Below, piece after piece: positions 50,174-60,684 of a stretch of DNA of 64,000 bases. Position 1 is the first letter of the stretch; every line of letters starts with the position of its first letter. The notes beneath the pieces are model-generated. The model was given only the letters and a program-made list of their open reading frames with translations. It ran no database searches and was not told the DNA's origin. This DNA is from Serratia marcescens (lineage in GTDB: Bacteria > Pseudomonadota > Gammaproteobacteria > Enterobacterales > Enterobacteriaceae), in contig NZ_VFMJ01000001.1 of NCBI RefSeq assembly GCF_006715005.1, forward strand, positions 2,294,001 to 2,358,000. The letters run 5' to 3'. The position numbers and the translations under genes were made by a program.

Positions 50174-51258
50174 CACTCTTGCTCGGCGGACAGCGCAGCC
50201 AGCTGATCGGCCTGATACTCCTGCACGATCGGCTGGATCAGCATGTCCAGTTTGCCTTCCATCACTTCGTCCAGACGGTAGAGCGTCAGGTTGATGCGGT
50301 GGTCGGTTACCCGCCCCTGCGGGAAGTTGTAAGTGCGGTTGCGGTCGGAACGGTCGCCGCTGCCCAGCAGGTTGCGGCGAGTGGACGCCTCGGCCTGCTG
50401 GCGCTTGGCCATCTCGGCGGCGCGAATGCGAGCGCCCAGCACCGACATCGCCTTGGCTTTGTTTTTGTGCTGCGAACGTTCGTCCTGGCACTCCACCACG
50501 ATGCCGGTCGGCAGGTGGGTGATACGGATCGCCGAGTCGGTGGTGTTAACGTGCTGGCCGCCGGCGCCGGAGGAGCGGAAGGTGTCGATTTTCAGATCGC
50601 CCGGGTTGATGTCCGGCAGCTCGGCTTCCGGCACTTCCGGCATCACCGCCACGGTGCAGGCGGAGGTGTGGATGCGCCCCTGGGATTCGGTTTCCGGCAC
50701 GCGCTGCACGCGGTGGCCGCCGGATTCAAACTTCAGCTGACCGTACACGCCGTCGCCGGAAACTTTGGCAATCACTTCTTTGAAGCCGCCGTGTTCACCT
50801 TCGTTGGCGCTCATCATCTCGACGCGCCAGCGGCGGCTTTCCGCATAGCGGCTGTACATGCGGAACAGATCGCCGGCGAAGATCGCCGCCTCATCGCCGC
50901 CGGTGCCGGCGCGCACTTCGAGGAAGCAACTGCGCTCATCGTCCGGATCTTTCGGCAGCAGCAACACCTGCAGCTGTTGTTCCAGCTCTTCGCTGGCCGC
51001 CCGCGCCTGTTTTAGCTCTTCCTGCGCCATCTCGCGCATTTCCGGATCGTCCAGCATCATTTCCGCCGTCTCCAGATCCTCCTGCACCTGACGCCATTCC
51101 AGGAAGCAGCGGCTGACGTCGGTCAGCTGCGCGTATTCTCGCGACAGCGCGCGGAACCGGTCTTGGTCGGCGATGACGCCGGCATCGCCGAGCAGCGCCT
51201 GCACTTCTTCATGGCGCTCTTGTAACGCTTCCAGTTTGGCAACAATAGAAGGCTTCAT
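50173..51258 (-). CDS. prfA: Peptide chain release factor 1
   Basis: A 361-aa RF1 that reads UAA and UAG. The catalytic GGQ is in [20 protein letters not shown], and the stop-codon tripeptide is PET in [15 protein letters not shown] (E. coli has PAT; the P-x-T form is kept). It is the substrate of PrmC, encoded next with one base of overlap. Located between hemA and prmC in the standard order. Confidence 0.97.
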   Translation of the reverse strand: MKPSIVAKLEALQERHEEVQALLGDAGVIADQDRFRALSREYAQLTDVSRCFLEWRQVQEDLETAEMMLDDPEMREMAQEELKQARAASEELEQQLQVLLLPKDPDDERSCFLEVRAGTGGDEAAIFAGDLFRMYSRYAESRRWRVEMMSANEGEHGGFKEVIAKVSGDGVYGQLKFESGGHRVQRVPETESQGRIHTSACTVAVMPEVPEAELPDINPGDLKIDTFRSSGAGGQHVNTTDSAIRITHLPTGIVVECQDERSQHKNKAKAMSVLGARIRAAEMAKRQQAEASTRRNLLGSGDRSDRNRTYNFPQGRVTDHRINLTLYRLDEVMEGKLDMLIQPIVQEYQADQLAALSAEQE

Positions 51259-51289
51259 GCGTGGTAATAAACCCTGTTAATAGAGAAAA

Positions 51290-52552
51290 CTAATGCTGAT
51301 CCAGCCCGAGGCTGTCGCGTAATAACTGCAACCGCTCCACGTCGCCGTCGCCGGCGGCCTGCTGGAGGGATTTGGTGGGGGCATGAATAAGACGGTTGGT
51401 CAGTTTATGGGCCAGCTCGTGAATAACCTGCTCCACGTTGGCACCCTGCGCGATGGCGGCCAGCGCTTTGGCCTCCATCTCTGCGCGAATTTGGTCGGCC
51501 TGCGAACGGTAGTCGCGGATGGTTTCCACCGCGCCCTGCGAGCGCAGCCAGGCCATGAAGTTGGTGCTTTCCTGCTGCACGATCGACTCCGCCTGCACCG
51601 CCGCCGCTTTGCGCTGCGCCAGGTTGCTTTGAATGATGGCGTGCAGATCGTCCACGCTGTACAGATAGGCGTTGGCCAGTTTGCCGACTTCCGGCTCGAT
51701 ATCGCGCGGTACGGCGATATCCACCAGCAGCATCGGCTGGTTGCGGCGCGCCTTCAGCGCGCGTTCCACCATCCCCTTGCCGATGATCGGCAGCGGGCTG
51801 GCGGTGGAACTGATGATGATGTCGGCGTCCGCCAGGCGTTCGTCGATCTCCGGCAGGGTGATCACTTCCGCGCCCACCTCGTCCGCCAGCAGCTGCGCGC
51901 GCTCGCGGGTGCGGTTGGCGATGATCATGTGCCGCACTTTGTGTTCGCGCAGGTGGCGCGCCACCAGCTCGATGGTTTCACCGGCGCCCACCAGCAAGAC
52001 GTTGAGATCGGCCAGCGATTCGAAGATCTGCCGCGCCAGGGTGCAGGCGGCAAACGCCACGGAGACCGCGCTGGCGCCGATGTCGGTTTCGGTGCGCACG
52101 CGCTTGGCGACGGAGAAGGATTTCTGGAACAGGCGCTCCAGCTCGCCGGACAGCGACTGGCCGCGTTGCGACTCGGCGAAGGCCTTTTTCACCTGGCCGA
52201 GGATCTGCGGTTCGCCCAGTACCAGTGAGTCCAACCCGCTGGCCACCCGCATCAGATGGCTGACTGCGTCGTTGCCCTGATGCCAGTACAGGCTTTTCTT
52301 CACCTCTTCCGGGCGCAGGTTGTGGTACGCGCACAGCCAGGCGACCAGCTGCTCGTGCATGTGTTCCTGCTGCTCCACGCTGAGATACAGCTCGGTGCGG
52401 TTGCAGGTGGACAACACGACGCCGCCCTGCACCAACGGTTGTTGGAGCAAGCTGGTCAGCGCCTCATCGATGGACTCTGGCGAGAAGGTCACCCTTTCAC
52501 GCAGAGAAACCGGAGCGGTTTTGTGATTTATACCTAACGCCAGCAGGGTCAT
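51290..52552 (-). CDS. hemA: Glutamyl-tRNA reductase
   Basis: A 420-aa enzyme starting tetrapyrrole synthesis by reducing glutamyl-tRNA to glutamate-1-semialdehyde. The catalytic Cys is in [11 protein letters not shown] (about residue 50), the NADPH loop [17 protein letters not shown], and the C-terminal dimerisation helix is complete. The N-terminus [18 protein letters not shown] carries the turnover signal region known in enteric HemA. It heads the six-gene minus-strand cluster. The region upstream is unusually long. Confidence 0.97.
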   Translation of the reverse strand: MTLLALGINHKTAPVSLRERVTFSPESIDEALTSLLQQPLVQGGVVLSTCNRTELYLSVEQQEHMHEQLVAWLCAYHNLRPEEVKKSLYWHQGNDAVSHLMRVASGLDSLVLGEPQILGQVKKAFAESQRGQSLSGELERLFQKSFSVAKRVRTETDIGASAVSVAFAACTLARQIFESLADLNVLLVGAGETIELVARHLREHKVRHMIIANRTRERAQLLADEVGAEVITLPEIDERLADADIIISSTASPLPIIGKGMVERALKARRNQPMLLVDIAVPRDIEPEVGKLANAYLYSVDDLHAIIQSNLAQRKAAAVQAESIVQQESTNFMAWLRSQGAVETIRDYRSQADQIRAEMEAKALAAIAQGANVEQVIHELAHKLTNRLIHAPTKSLQQAAGDGDVERLQLLRDSLGLDQH

Positions 52553-52806
52553 TGCTTCGAGTAATACTTCTGTTGGTACGGGTTCTCGTTGAACGGCATT
52601 CTACTTGATGCGCAGGATCAATAAAAGTAACAACCGCATCTTCCGTTCAATCGTTGCCATAGACGGCATCAATCGATGAATAACCAATAAATACAGTGAG
52701 ATGATTTATAATTTGACGACATAACATACTGAATTTTAGCGCAAGATGTGATATCCCGCGCAGGATTCGGTAAAACCTGCAGGTTATCCGCTTATAATCC
52801 GCGCGT

Positions 52807-52950
52807 TTACCCACCCAGCGTGCCGCAACGGTAGGAGGGATCCAGGATAAAAGAGACCTGCTGGCAAAAAACCTGCTTGGCCTGAAAATAAAAAAATACC
52901 GCGCCGGCAAAGCACAGAAGCGAAATGATTATCCGCACCGCTATCTTCAT
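52807..52950 (-). CDS. Possible small membrane protein (47 aa) between hemA and lolB
   Basis: A 47-codon frame starting MKIAVRIIISLLCFAG: one N-terminal hydrophobic helix (about residues 4-23), then a cytoplasmic or periplasmic tail with two Cys (QVFCQQVSF, SYRCGTLGG). A GGGA stands about 10 nt upstream, a moderate ribosome site. No family recognised. It lies in the long hemA-lolB spacer. The alternative is a non-coding spacer. Confidence 0.4.
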   Translation of the reverse strand: MKIAVRIIISLLCFAGAVFFYFQAKQVFCQQVSFILDPSYRCGTLGG

Positions 52951-53248
52951 TCGATTATTTCCCGCAACAAAAACCCCCGGCAGCATACCGAGACAAACAT
53001 CAACCAAACGCTAACGGCGGCCCCCTGCCGTAACGAAAATTGTTGCGCCCGGGCAGCGCTACGAAACGATTGTGTTAATCTTAATGGCGACCCCGACGCG
53101 CGCGCCGGTTGGCATTGCGCCGGTAAAAGCGGCAAGATTCAACGCGATGCAGCAAAAAATTGACGCGTCGCCGCCGCCCCGTTAGCGTGAGCGCTGAATC
53201 CGGGTTTCGTCGCGCATGCCCGCAAGGACAAAAGGACAAGAGAAAGTT
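52951..53248. other. Spacer upstream of lolB
   Basis: About 300 bases. Together with 52553-52806 the hemA-lolB gap is 696 nt. Plus-strand TATAAT hexamers occur at 52707-52712 and 52793-52798, and TTAATCTTAATG-like sequence near 53080 may be the lolB promoter. Nothing else is supported. Confidence 0.45.
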
Positions 53249-53872
53249 ATGCCAATACGCAAAGTTAGTTTGCTCCGTCTGATCCCGCTGGCCAGCCTGG
53301 TGCTGGCCGCCTGTACCACCACCAAGCCGACCGGCCCGGCCACCAGCCCGACCTCACCGCAGTGGCGCGCCCATGAGCAGGCGGTGCAGCAGCTCAGCAC
53401 CTATCAGACCCGCGGCTCCTTCGCCTACTTGTCTGATCAGAAAAAAGTCTACGCCCGCTTCTTCTGGCAGCAGTTCTCGCCGGAGCGCTACCGCCTGCTG
53501 TTGACCAACCCACTGGGCAGCACGGAAATGGATCTCAACGTGCAGAAAAACGTGGTGCAGCTGACCGACAACCAGGGCAAACGCTACGTCAGCGACAACC
53601 CGGAAGAGATGATCCGCAAGCTGACCGGCATGGCGATCCCGCTGAACAACCTGCGCCAGTGGATGCTCGGCCTGCCGGGCGAAGCCAACGATTTTGCACT
53701 GGACGATCAATATCGCCTGAACAAGCTGACCTACCAGCAAGGCGGCCAGACCTGGAAGGTGGATTACCAGGGCTACAGCAACGACGTGCAGCCGACGCTG
53801 CCGAACCGTCTGGAGCTACAGCAGGGTGACCAGCGCATCAAGCTGAAGATGGATAACTGGACGCTCAAATGA
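53249..53872 (+). CDS. lolB: Outer-membrane lipoprotein receptor LolB
   Basis: A 207-aa lipoprotein that accepts lipoproteins from LolA and inserts them into the outer membrane. The signal ends LVLAAC (Cys about residue 22); the mature part follows LolB ([42 protein letters not shown]). The length equals E. coli LolB. I start at 53249 (MPIRKVSLL), as the ATG at 53216 would put charged residues before the signal. ispE overlaps its stop by 4 nt. Confidence 0.95.
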   Translation: MPIRKVSLLRLIPLASLVLAACTTTKPTGPATSPTSPQWRAHEQAVQQLSTYQTRGSFAYLSDQKKVYARFFWQQFSPERYRLLLTNPLGSTEMDLNVQKNVVQLTDNQGKRYVSDNPEEMIRKLTGMAIPLNNLRQWMLGLPGEANDFALDDQYRLNKLTYQQGGQTWKVDYQGYSNDVQPTLPNRLELQQGDQRIKLKMDNWTLK

Positions 53873-54735
53873 TCCGCCAGTGGCCCTCCCCCGCGAAACT
53901 CAACCTGTTTTTGTACATCACCGGCCGTCGTGAAGACGGCTATCACCTGTTGCAGACGCTGTTCCAGTTTTTGGACTACGGCGACACCCTGACCATCGAC
54001 CCGCGCCAGGACGACCGCATTCATCTGCTGACGCCGGTCGACGGCGTGCCGGACGAGCAGAACCTGATCGTGCGCGCCGCCCGCCTGCTGCAGCGCTATT
54101 GCGATGAGCGCGGCCTGCAGACCGCGCCGCGCGGCGCCGATATCAGCATCGACAAGCGCCTGCCGATGGGCGGCGGTTTGGGCGGCGGCTCCTCCAACGC
54201 CGCCACCGTGCTGGTGGCGCTGAACGAACTGTGGCGCTGCGGTCTTGGCGACGACCAACTGGCAGCGCTGGGGCTCAGCCTCGGCGCCGACGTGCCGGTG
54301 TTCGTGCGCGGCCACGCCGCCTTCGCCGAAGGCATCGGCGAGCGCCTGCAGCCGGCCGAGCCGCAGGAAAAATGGTATCTGGTGGCGCATCCTGGCGTCG
54401 GCATCCCGACGCCGGTTATCTTCGGCGACCCCGAATTAAAAAGAAACACCCCGGTTCGCTCCTTAAGTGAGCTGTTGCAGGCTCCGTACGCAAATGATTG
54501 CGAACCGATCGCAAGAAAACGTTTTCGCGAGGTTGAACAGCTTCTTTCATGGCTGTTAGAATACGCCCCGTCACGCCTGACTGGCACAGGTGCTTGTGTG
54601 TTTGCTGAATTCGACACAGAAATCGCCGCCCGTCAGGTGTTAAATCAAGCCCCGGAGTGGTTGTGTGGTTTTGTAGCGCGCGGCGTTAACGTCTCCCCAC
54701 TACATCGCATTCGTTCCGGGCGGTTTGAGTCGTAG
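53869..54735 (+). CDS. ispE: 4-diphosphocytidyl-2-C-methyl-D-erythritol kinase
   Basis: A 288-aa GHMP kinase of the MEP isoprenoid pathway. Substrate motif [22 protein letters not shown] at the N-terminus, ATP loop [18 protein letters not shown] (about residues 98-115) and C-terminal [10 protein letters not shown] are intact. Its 3' third is less GC-rich and has different codon use from the rest; this part carries the prs promoter and PurR-like box, which probably restrains it. The start overlaps the lolB stop (ATGA). Confidence 0.96.
   Translation: MIRQWPSPAKLNLFLYITGRREDGYHLLQTLFQFLDYGDTLTIDPRQDDRIHLLTPVDGVPDEQNLIVRAARLLQRYCDERGLQTAPRGADISIDKRLPMGGGLGGGSSNAATVLVALNELWRCGLGDDQLAALGLSLGADVPVFVRGHAAFAEGIGERLQPAEPQEKWYLVAHPGVGIPTPVIFGDPELKRNTPVRSLSELLQAPYANDCEPIARKRFREVEQLLSWLLEYAPSRLTGTGACVFAEFDTEIAARQVLNQAPEWLCGFVARGVNVSPLHRIRSGRFES
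54513..54562 (+). promoter_or_regulatory. prs promoter with PurR-like box inside ispE
   Basis: AAGAAAACGTTTTCGC (54513-54528) matches 12 of 16 positions of the PurR palindrome. It is followed by TTGAAC (54533-54538), 18 nt, and TAGAAT (54557-54562). PurR control of prs is known in E. coli. The prs mRNA would have a leader of about 340 nt. Confidence 0.65.
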
Positions 54736-55857
<1,122 letters not shown>

Positions 55858-55922
55858 TTCGTCGTCTTTCCGGTGCGGCGCCCACCGTGCCGGAAAGATA
55901 GCGAGCCCGACAGCAGAAAAAG

Positions 55923-55958
55923 AAAAACCCGTTGGTGCGTGAGCAACAACGGGTTTTC
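55923..55958. terminator. Bidirectional terminator after prs
   Basis: AAAACCCGTTG ... CAACGGGTTTT, 11-bp perfect arms with a 12-nt loop. Confidence 0.85.
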
Positions 55959-56042
55959 TACTCGTAGTCCAACATGACCTCAGACCTTAATGCATGGCAG
56001 ATATTCCCTTGCCCTGCTCTTGCATCCCTTCTGATTTTTTAA

Positions 56043-56321
56043 TCAATGCGACGAACGATGTTGGTCGTTACGGCACCGTTTATCAAAGTGTTTTACCCAC
56101 CAGTAGCGATCCGCTACCTGCTCGCGACCGCCGATACGCGCGCCTACCAGCCACAACAGCGCGCCGACGAAGATACTCATGATGGCGCCGTGGGCGAAAA
56201 ATTGCGGTAAATCGAACTGGGATACTTCAGCAATAATGGAGTATCCGACGCCACCGATCATCACGACCAGGCCCAGCCCCATAAAAAAGTTGCCCATTCT
56301 GTCCGCGTTTCTACGTTTCAT
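56043..56321 (-). CDS. ychH: YchH family stress-induced membrane protein
   Basis: A 92-aa inner-membrane protein. Two helices (about residues 10-28 and 43-62), and MGLGLVVMIGGVGYSI, FAHGAIMSIFVGALLWLVGARIGG and DRYWWVKHFDKRCR match E. coli YchH. It is induced by stress and linked to biofilm and adhesion in E. coli. I start at 56321 (MKRRNADRMG) because the longer frame is not conserved. A CTATACT element upstream fits stress (sigma-S) control. Confidence 0.92.
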   Translation of the reverse strand: MKRRNADRMGNFFMGLGLVVMIGGVGYSIIAEVSQFDLPQFFAHGAIMSIFVGALLWLVGARIGGREQVADRYWWVKHFDKRCRNDQHRSSH

Positions 56322-56622
56322 ATGCCACCTCCATGATTGCCATGTGCCAACCGGGATAACGCTGCAACTTGTTAACCCACTTTGATAAGTTAAGTATAGT
56401 CCTTGTGGCGGCAAGGGGATTGCGGAGGCGATCACAAATGGTAAAGAATTATTGACACTTCTTAACACGCCGCTGAAAATTAGCGGACAAATTGAATTAT
56501 TCAGCTAATGAATCACTCGTCTTTCTTACCTAAGGCGATGGCGGAGATCGGATTTTGTCATTCGCCGTCCCGGCAGGTAGACTAAGGCCCTTTCCATTAT
56601 CCTGATCATAGCGAATCTTCCA
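56322..56622. other. Divergent region ychH/pth
   Basis: 301 bases. Minus: CTATACT (56393-56399), a sigma-S-like -10 for ychH. Plus: TTGACA (56452-56457), 17 nt, GAAAAT (56475-56480), a possible pth promoter. No gene seen. Confidence 0.5.
56393..56399 (-). promoter_or_regulatory. Candidate sigma-S type -10 for ychH
   Basis: CTATACT read on the minus strand, followed by TAA, about 70 nt before the ychH start; weak -35, as is common for RpoS promoters. Confidence 0.45.
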
Positions 56623-57213
56623 GTGAGCAGTATTAAATTGATAGTCGGCCTGGCCAACCCGGGCGCGGAATACGCCCAGACGCGCCACAACGCCGGCGCC
56701 TGGTACGTCGATCTGCTGGCCCAGCGCCACAACCAGCAGTTGAAAGAAGAGAGCAAGTTCTTCGGTTACACCGCCCGCTTGAACCTGGCGGGCAACGACG
56801 TGCGCCTGCTGGTGCCGACCACCTTCATGAACCTGAGCGGCAAAGCGGTGCTGGCGATGGCCAACTTCTACCGCATCGAACCGAACGAGATCCTGGTGGC
56901 GCACGACGAGCTGGATCTGCCGCCCGGCGTGGCCAAAATTAAGCTCGGCGGCGGCAACGGCGGCCACAACGGCCTGAAGGACATCCAGAACAAGTTCGGC
57001 AATAACCCGAACTTCTACCGCCTGCGCATCGGCATCGGCCATCCGGGCGACAAGAACAAGGTGGTGGGCTTCGTGCTCGGCAAACCGCCGGCCGGCGAGC
57101 AGAAGATGATTGACGAAGCGATCGACGAATCGCTGCGCTGCACCGAGATGCTGATGAAGGACGGGCTGGAAAAAACCGTTCAGCGCCTGCACAGTTTCAA
57201 GGCGCAGGCCTGA
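56623..57213 (+). CDS. pth: Peptidyl-tRNA hydrolase
   Basis: A 196-aa esterase releasing tRNA from stalled peptidyl-tRNA. The N-terminus [23 protein letters not shown] has the catalytic His (about residue 21); [23 protein letters not shown] and [13 protein letters not shown] complete the signature. GTG start; no clear ribosome site. ychF follows in E. coli; here a SulP gene on the other strand lies between. Confidence 0.96.
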   Translation: MSSIKLIVGLANPGAEYAQTRHNAGAWYVDLLAQRHNQQLKEESKFFGYTARLNLAGNDVRLLVPTTFMNLSGKAVLAMANFYRIEPNEILVAHDELDLPPGVAKIKLGGGNGGHNGLKDIQNKFGNNPNFYRLRIGIGHPGDKNKVVGFVLGKPPAGEQKMIDEAIDESLRCTEMLMKDGLEKTVQRLHSFKAQA

Positions 57214-57250
57214 ACTTTGCCGCAGCGGGCGCCCTGCCCGCTGCCGGCTT

Positions 57251-58780
57251 CTAGCCGCGTGGGTTGAAGGTCTCCTCGCTCACGCGGCGGTCATCGGCGG
57301 CGAATCCCTCTTCCGCCACGTAATACTGCGGATCGTCCAGCTCATGGCTGCAAAACGGCCCGGCGCGCTTGAGCAGGCGCACGCAGTCACCGCTCAGGTG
57401 GCGCAGACGAATGCTTTTCCCCGCCGCCAGATAACGCGCCGTCAGCTTATCTATCGCTTCTACGCCGCTGGAATCCATCACCCGGGTGCCGGCAAAATCC
57501 AGCACCACGTTCTGCGGATCGCTTTGCGGCTCGAACAGCTCGGCGAAAGCCGCGGCAGAGCCGAAGAACAGCGGGCCATCCAGTTGATACACCGCCACGT
57601 CGCCCGTCACCTGCCGCTGGCGCACGCGAATGCGCGCCTGCTGCCAGGCGAACACCAGCGCCGAGATAATCACCCCGCTGATCACCGCCACCGCCAGATC
57701 GGTAAAGATGGTGATCAACGTGACGGCGACCATCACCAGCGCGTCTGCCTTCGGCATACGGCGCAAACGGCGCAGCGAACTCCATTCGAAGGTGTTGTAA
57801 CACACCACCAGCATGACCCCGGCCAACGCCGCCACCGGCAGTAGGCCGATATAGCGCGACAGGCTGACCACGAACAAAATCAGCAGGATGGCGCCCACCG
57901 TGCCGGAGATGCGCCCGCGCCCGCCCGAGGTAAAGTTGATGATCGACTGACCGATCATCGCACAGCCGGCGAAGCAGCCGAACAGGCCGCACACCGCGTT
58001 ACCGGCGCCCTGCGCGATGCTTTCGCGGTTGCCGTTGCCCTTCTTGCCGCCCATTTCATCCAGCACCGTCATGGTCAGCAGCGATTCAATCAAACCGACC
58101 AGGGCGATCACCACCGCATAGGGCAGCACCACCCGCACCATCTCCAGGGTAAACGGCGCCGTCGGCAGACTGAAGTGCGGCAGCGCACCGGAAATGTCCG
58201 CCAGATCGCCCACCCGCAACGTATGCAGATTGAGGCCGATCGCCAACGCCGAAACCACCAGCAGCGCCGCCAGCGAAGACGGAATGGCTTTGGTCAGGCG
58301 CGGGAACAGCACCACCACCGCAATCGCCAGCGCCACCAGGCCGTACATCAGCGGCCCCTGCCCGGCGATCATCTTCAGCTGCGCCAGCATGATGACGATC
58401 GCCAGGCCGTTGACGAAGCCGTGGATCGCCGGCAGCGGCACCAGGCGAATGAACTTGCCCAGCCGGAAGGCGCCGATCAGGATTTGAATCCCCCCGGCAA
58501 ACAGCGTGGCCCACAGCACGTAACCCATGCCGTACTGCGCCGCCAGACTCATCAGCACCACCACAATGGAACCTGCGGCGCCGGAAACCATGCCCGGCTT
58601 GCCGCCGAACAGCGCCGTGACCAGGCCGATAATAAACGCGGTATGTAAACCGACGATCGGCGAAAGACCGGCGACCAGCGAAAAGCCGACCGCCTCGGGG
58701 ATCATCGAAACCGCCACCACAAAGCCCGCCAGGACTTCATTTTTAACGTCCGCGATCCTGACGTTACTCAGGTTAAACAT
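57251..58780 (-). CDS. SulP family anion transporter (second in window)
   Basis: A 509-aa SLC26/SulP transporter with about 12 helices (about residues 15-385) and a STAS domain (GDVAVYQLDGPLFFGSAAAF ... VLDFAGTRVMDSSGVEAI). N-terminus EVLAGFVVAVSMIPEAVGFSLVAGLSP matches the short bacterial sulfate/bicarbonate-type subgroup, distinct from DauA. The anion cannot be read from sequence. It is inserted between pth and ychF, which are adjacent in E. coli. The stop is 38 nt from that of pth. Confidence 0.88.
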   Translation of the reverse strand: MFNLSNVRIADVKNEVLAGFVVAVSMIPEAVGFSLVAGLSPIVGLHTAFIIGLVTALFGGKPGMVSGAAGSIVVVLMSLAAQYGMGYVLWATLFAGGIQILIGAFRLGKFIRLVPLPAIHGFVNGLAIVIMLAQLKMIAGQGPLMYGLVALAIAVVVLFPRLTKAIPSSLAALLVVSALAIGLNLHTLRVGDLADISGALPHFSLPTAPFTLEMVRVVLPYAVVIALVGLIESLLTMTVLDEMGGKKGNGNRESIAQGAGNAVCGLFGCFAGCAMIGQSIINFTSGGRGRISGTVGAILLILFVVSLSRYIGLLPVAALAGVMLVVCYNTFEWSSLRRLRRMPKADALVMVAVTLITIFTDLAVAVISGVIISALVFAWQQARIRVRQRQVTGDVAVYQLDGPLFFGSAAAFAELFEPQSDPQNVVLDFAGTRVMDSSGVEAIDKLTARYLAAGKSIRLRHLSGDCVRLLKRAGPFCSHELDDPQYYVAEEGFAADDRRVSEETFNPRG

Positions 58781-59114
58781 GCATTATTCACTTATGACAG
58801 ATGACATCATCTCCCCGCGTAGCGGGTATGGGGTACCGCAAGGGGCGGCAGACTGCAGGCGGGCACAGCTCAGGGTGGCGTAGGCAAGAAATACATCCGG
58901 CGCGTTTCCTGTCGGTTAATCGGAACGGCCAGTATGGGTAAATGTGATCCAAATCTCAATCAAAAACCGGTCGCCCGCGTTGCGCTCGCCCCGGCCAAGC
59001 AAGTCTGATCGAGATAAACGCCCATTACGTGTATAATGGCGGTATTATTTTGCCCTTTATGCAGTTGGTTAAATATAACCTACTGATAGTTAAGATATTT
59101 AAGGTGATTACAAC
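58781..59114. other. Divergent region SulP gene/ychF
   Basis: 334 bases without a gene. A TATAAT at 59032-59037 is the likely ychF -10, though no good -35 stands at 16-18 nt. Confidence 0.5.
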
Positions 59115-60206
59115 ATGGGATTCAAATGCGGTATCGTCGGCCTGCCTAACGTAGGCAAATCCACCCTGTTCAACGCGTTGACCAAAGCGGGCATTGAAGC
59201 AGCCAACTTCCCGTTCTGCACCATTGAACCGAACACCGGTGTGGTGCCGATGCCCGATCCGCGTCTGGATAAGCTGGCCGAGATCGTCAAGCCGCAGCGC
59301 ATTCTGCCAACCACCATGGAATTCGTCGACATCGCCGGCCTGGTGAAAGGCGCGTCCAAGGGTGAAGGCTTGGGCAACCAGTTCCTGACCAACATCCGCG
59401 AAACCGAAGCCATCGGCCACGTGGTGCGCTGCTTCGAGAACGACAACATCATTCACGTCAACAACAAGGTCGATCCCGCCGAAGACATCGACGTGATCAA
59501 CACCGAACTGGCGCTGTCTGACCTGGACACCTGCGAGCGCGCCATCCACCGCGTGCAGAAGAAAGCCAAAGGCGGCGACAAAGACGCCAAAGCCGAGCTG
59601 GCGGCGCTGGAGAAATGCCTGCCGCACCTGGAAAACGCCGGCATGCTGCGCGCGCTGGATCTGAGCGACGAAGACAAAGCGGCGATCAAATACCTGAGCT
59701 TCCTGACCCTGAAGCCAACCATGTACATCGCCAACGTCAACGAAGACGGCTTCGAGAACAACCCGTACCTGGACACCGTGCGTAAAATCGCCGACGCCGA
59801 AGGCTCCGTGGTGGTTGCCGTGTGCGCCGCCGTGGAATCCGACATCGCCGAGCTGGAAGACGAAGATCGCGACGAGTTCATGGCAGAACTGGGCCTGGAA
59901 GAGCCGGGCCTGAACCGCGTGATCCGCGCCGGTTACGAGCTGCTGAACCTGCAGACCTACTTCACCGCCGGCGTGAAAGAAGTGCGCGCCTGGACCATCC
60001 CGGTCGGCGCCACCGCCCCGCAGGCGGCCGGCAAGATCCACACCGACTTCGAGAAAGGCTTTATCCGCGCGCAAACCATCGCCTTTGACGACTTCATCAC
60101 CTACAAGGGTGAGCAAGGCGCCAAAGAAGCCGGCAAAATGCGCTCAGAAGGTAAAGACTACATCGTCAAAGACGGCGACGTGATGAACTTCCTGTTCAAC
60201 GTCTAA
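59115..60206 (+). CDS. ychF: Redox-regulated ATPase YchF
   Basis: A 363-aa Obg-related P-loop protein preferring ATP to GTP. G1 is [14 protein letters not shown] (about residues 8-21), G3 [14 protein letters not shown], and the G4 position is the non-GTPase NVNED. A coiled-coil arm and C-terminal TGS domain ([17 protein letters not shown]) follow. It is linked to ribosome binding and oxidative-stress response. Ends in a good terminator. Confidence 0.97.
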   Translation: MGFKCGIVGLPNVGKSTLFNALTKAGIEAANFPFCTIEPNTGVVPMPDPRLDKLAEIVKPQRILPTTMEFVDIAGLVKGASKGEGLGNQFLTNIRETEAIGHVVRCFENDNIIHVNNKVDPAEDIDVINTELALSDLDTCERAIHRVQKKAKGGDKDAKAELAALEKCLPHLENAGMLRALDLSDEDKAAIKYLSFLTLKPTMYIANVNEDGFENNPYLDTVRKIADAEGSVVVAVCAAVESDIAELEDEDRDEFMAELGLEEPGLNRVIRAGYELLNLQTYFTAGVKEVRAWTIPVGATAPQAAGKIHTDFEKGFIRAQTIAFDDFITYKGEQGAKEAGKMRSEGKDYIVKDGDVMNFLFNV

Positions 60207-60236
60207 TTCTTCACATTGCTAGCATGTTGGTCATCT

Positions 60237-60265
60237 AAAAGCCTCCTTAACCGGGGGCTTTTGCA
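60237..60265 (+). terminator. ychF terminator
   Basis: AAAAGCCTCC-ttaacc-GGGGGCTTTT with one G-T pair. It marks the left border of the AT-rich island. Confidence 0.85.
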
Positions 60266-60684
60266 TTTTTAATTTTATGTTTTCATTAGTTATAACACTG
60301 AAGTTTTCAGAAATCTGTATATTATGATACGAATTTACCACTTAAAATAGATTCTTTAATGGAATTAGAAAAGGAGATCTATTTCATTCTCTCAGATATT
60401 ATCTATTCAGTTCGACTATATGTTTTTCCTCATGCCAGCGTGAATATTTCGACTAAAAATAATTAACCTGAAATTATTATCATTTAAATTATTTCGATAG
60501 GGATTTATTGCACTTTCTGAAAAAATTTATATCCTATATTATTCTCAATCATAAAAGTTGAAACAATCGAAGAATAGCAACAAATCAACAAATTCCACAT
60601 AAATATCCTCCGAGTCTATTCCTGTTTCGTGAGAAAGGATCTATGATAGATAGTAAACTTTATTCAAAAGACCATGGAGAAACA
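60266..60684. other. AT-rich spacer at the left side of the island
   Basis: About 420 bases, far more AT-rich than the surrounding chromosome. A TTGCAC-16-TATCCT pair (60508-60535) is a possible promoter of the island gene. A loose inverted repeat AAATAGAT ... ATCTATTT spans 60345-60384. No frame here looks coding. Confidence 0.55.

Noticed and set aside
49340..50491. N-terminal extension of prmC
   Set aside because: The extra 106 residues read prfA out of frame; the ATG at 50173 overlaps the prfA stop and gives the family N-terminus.
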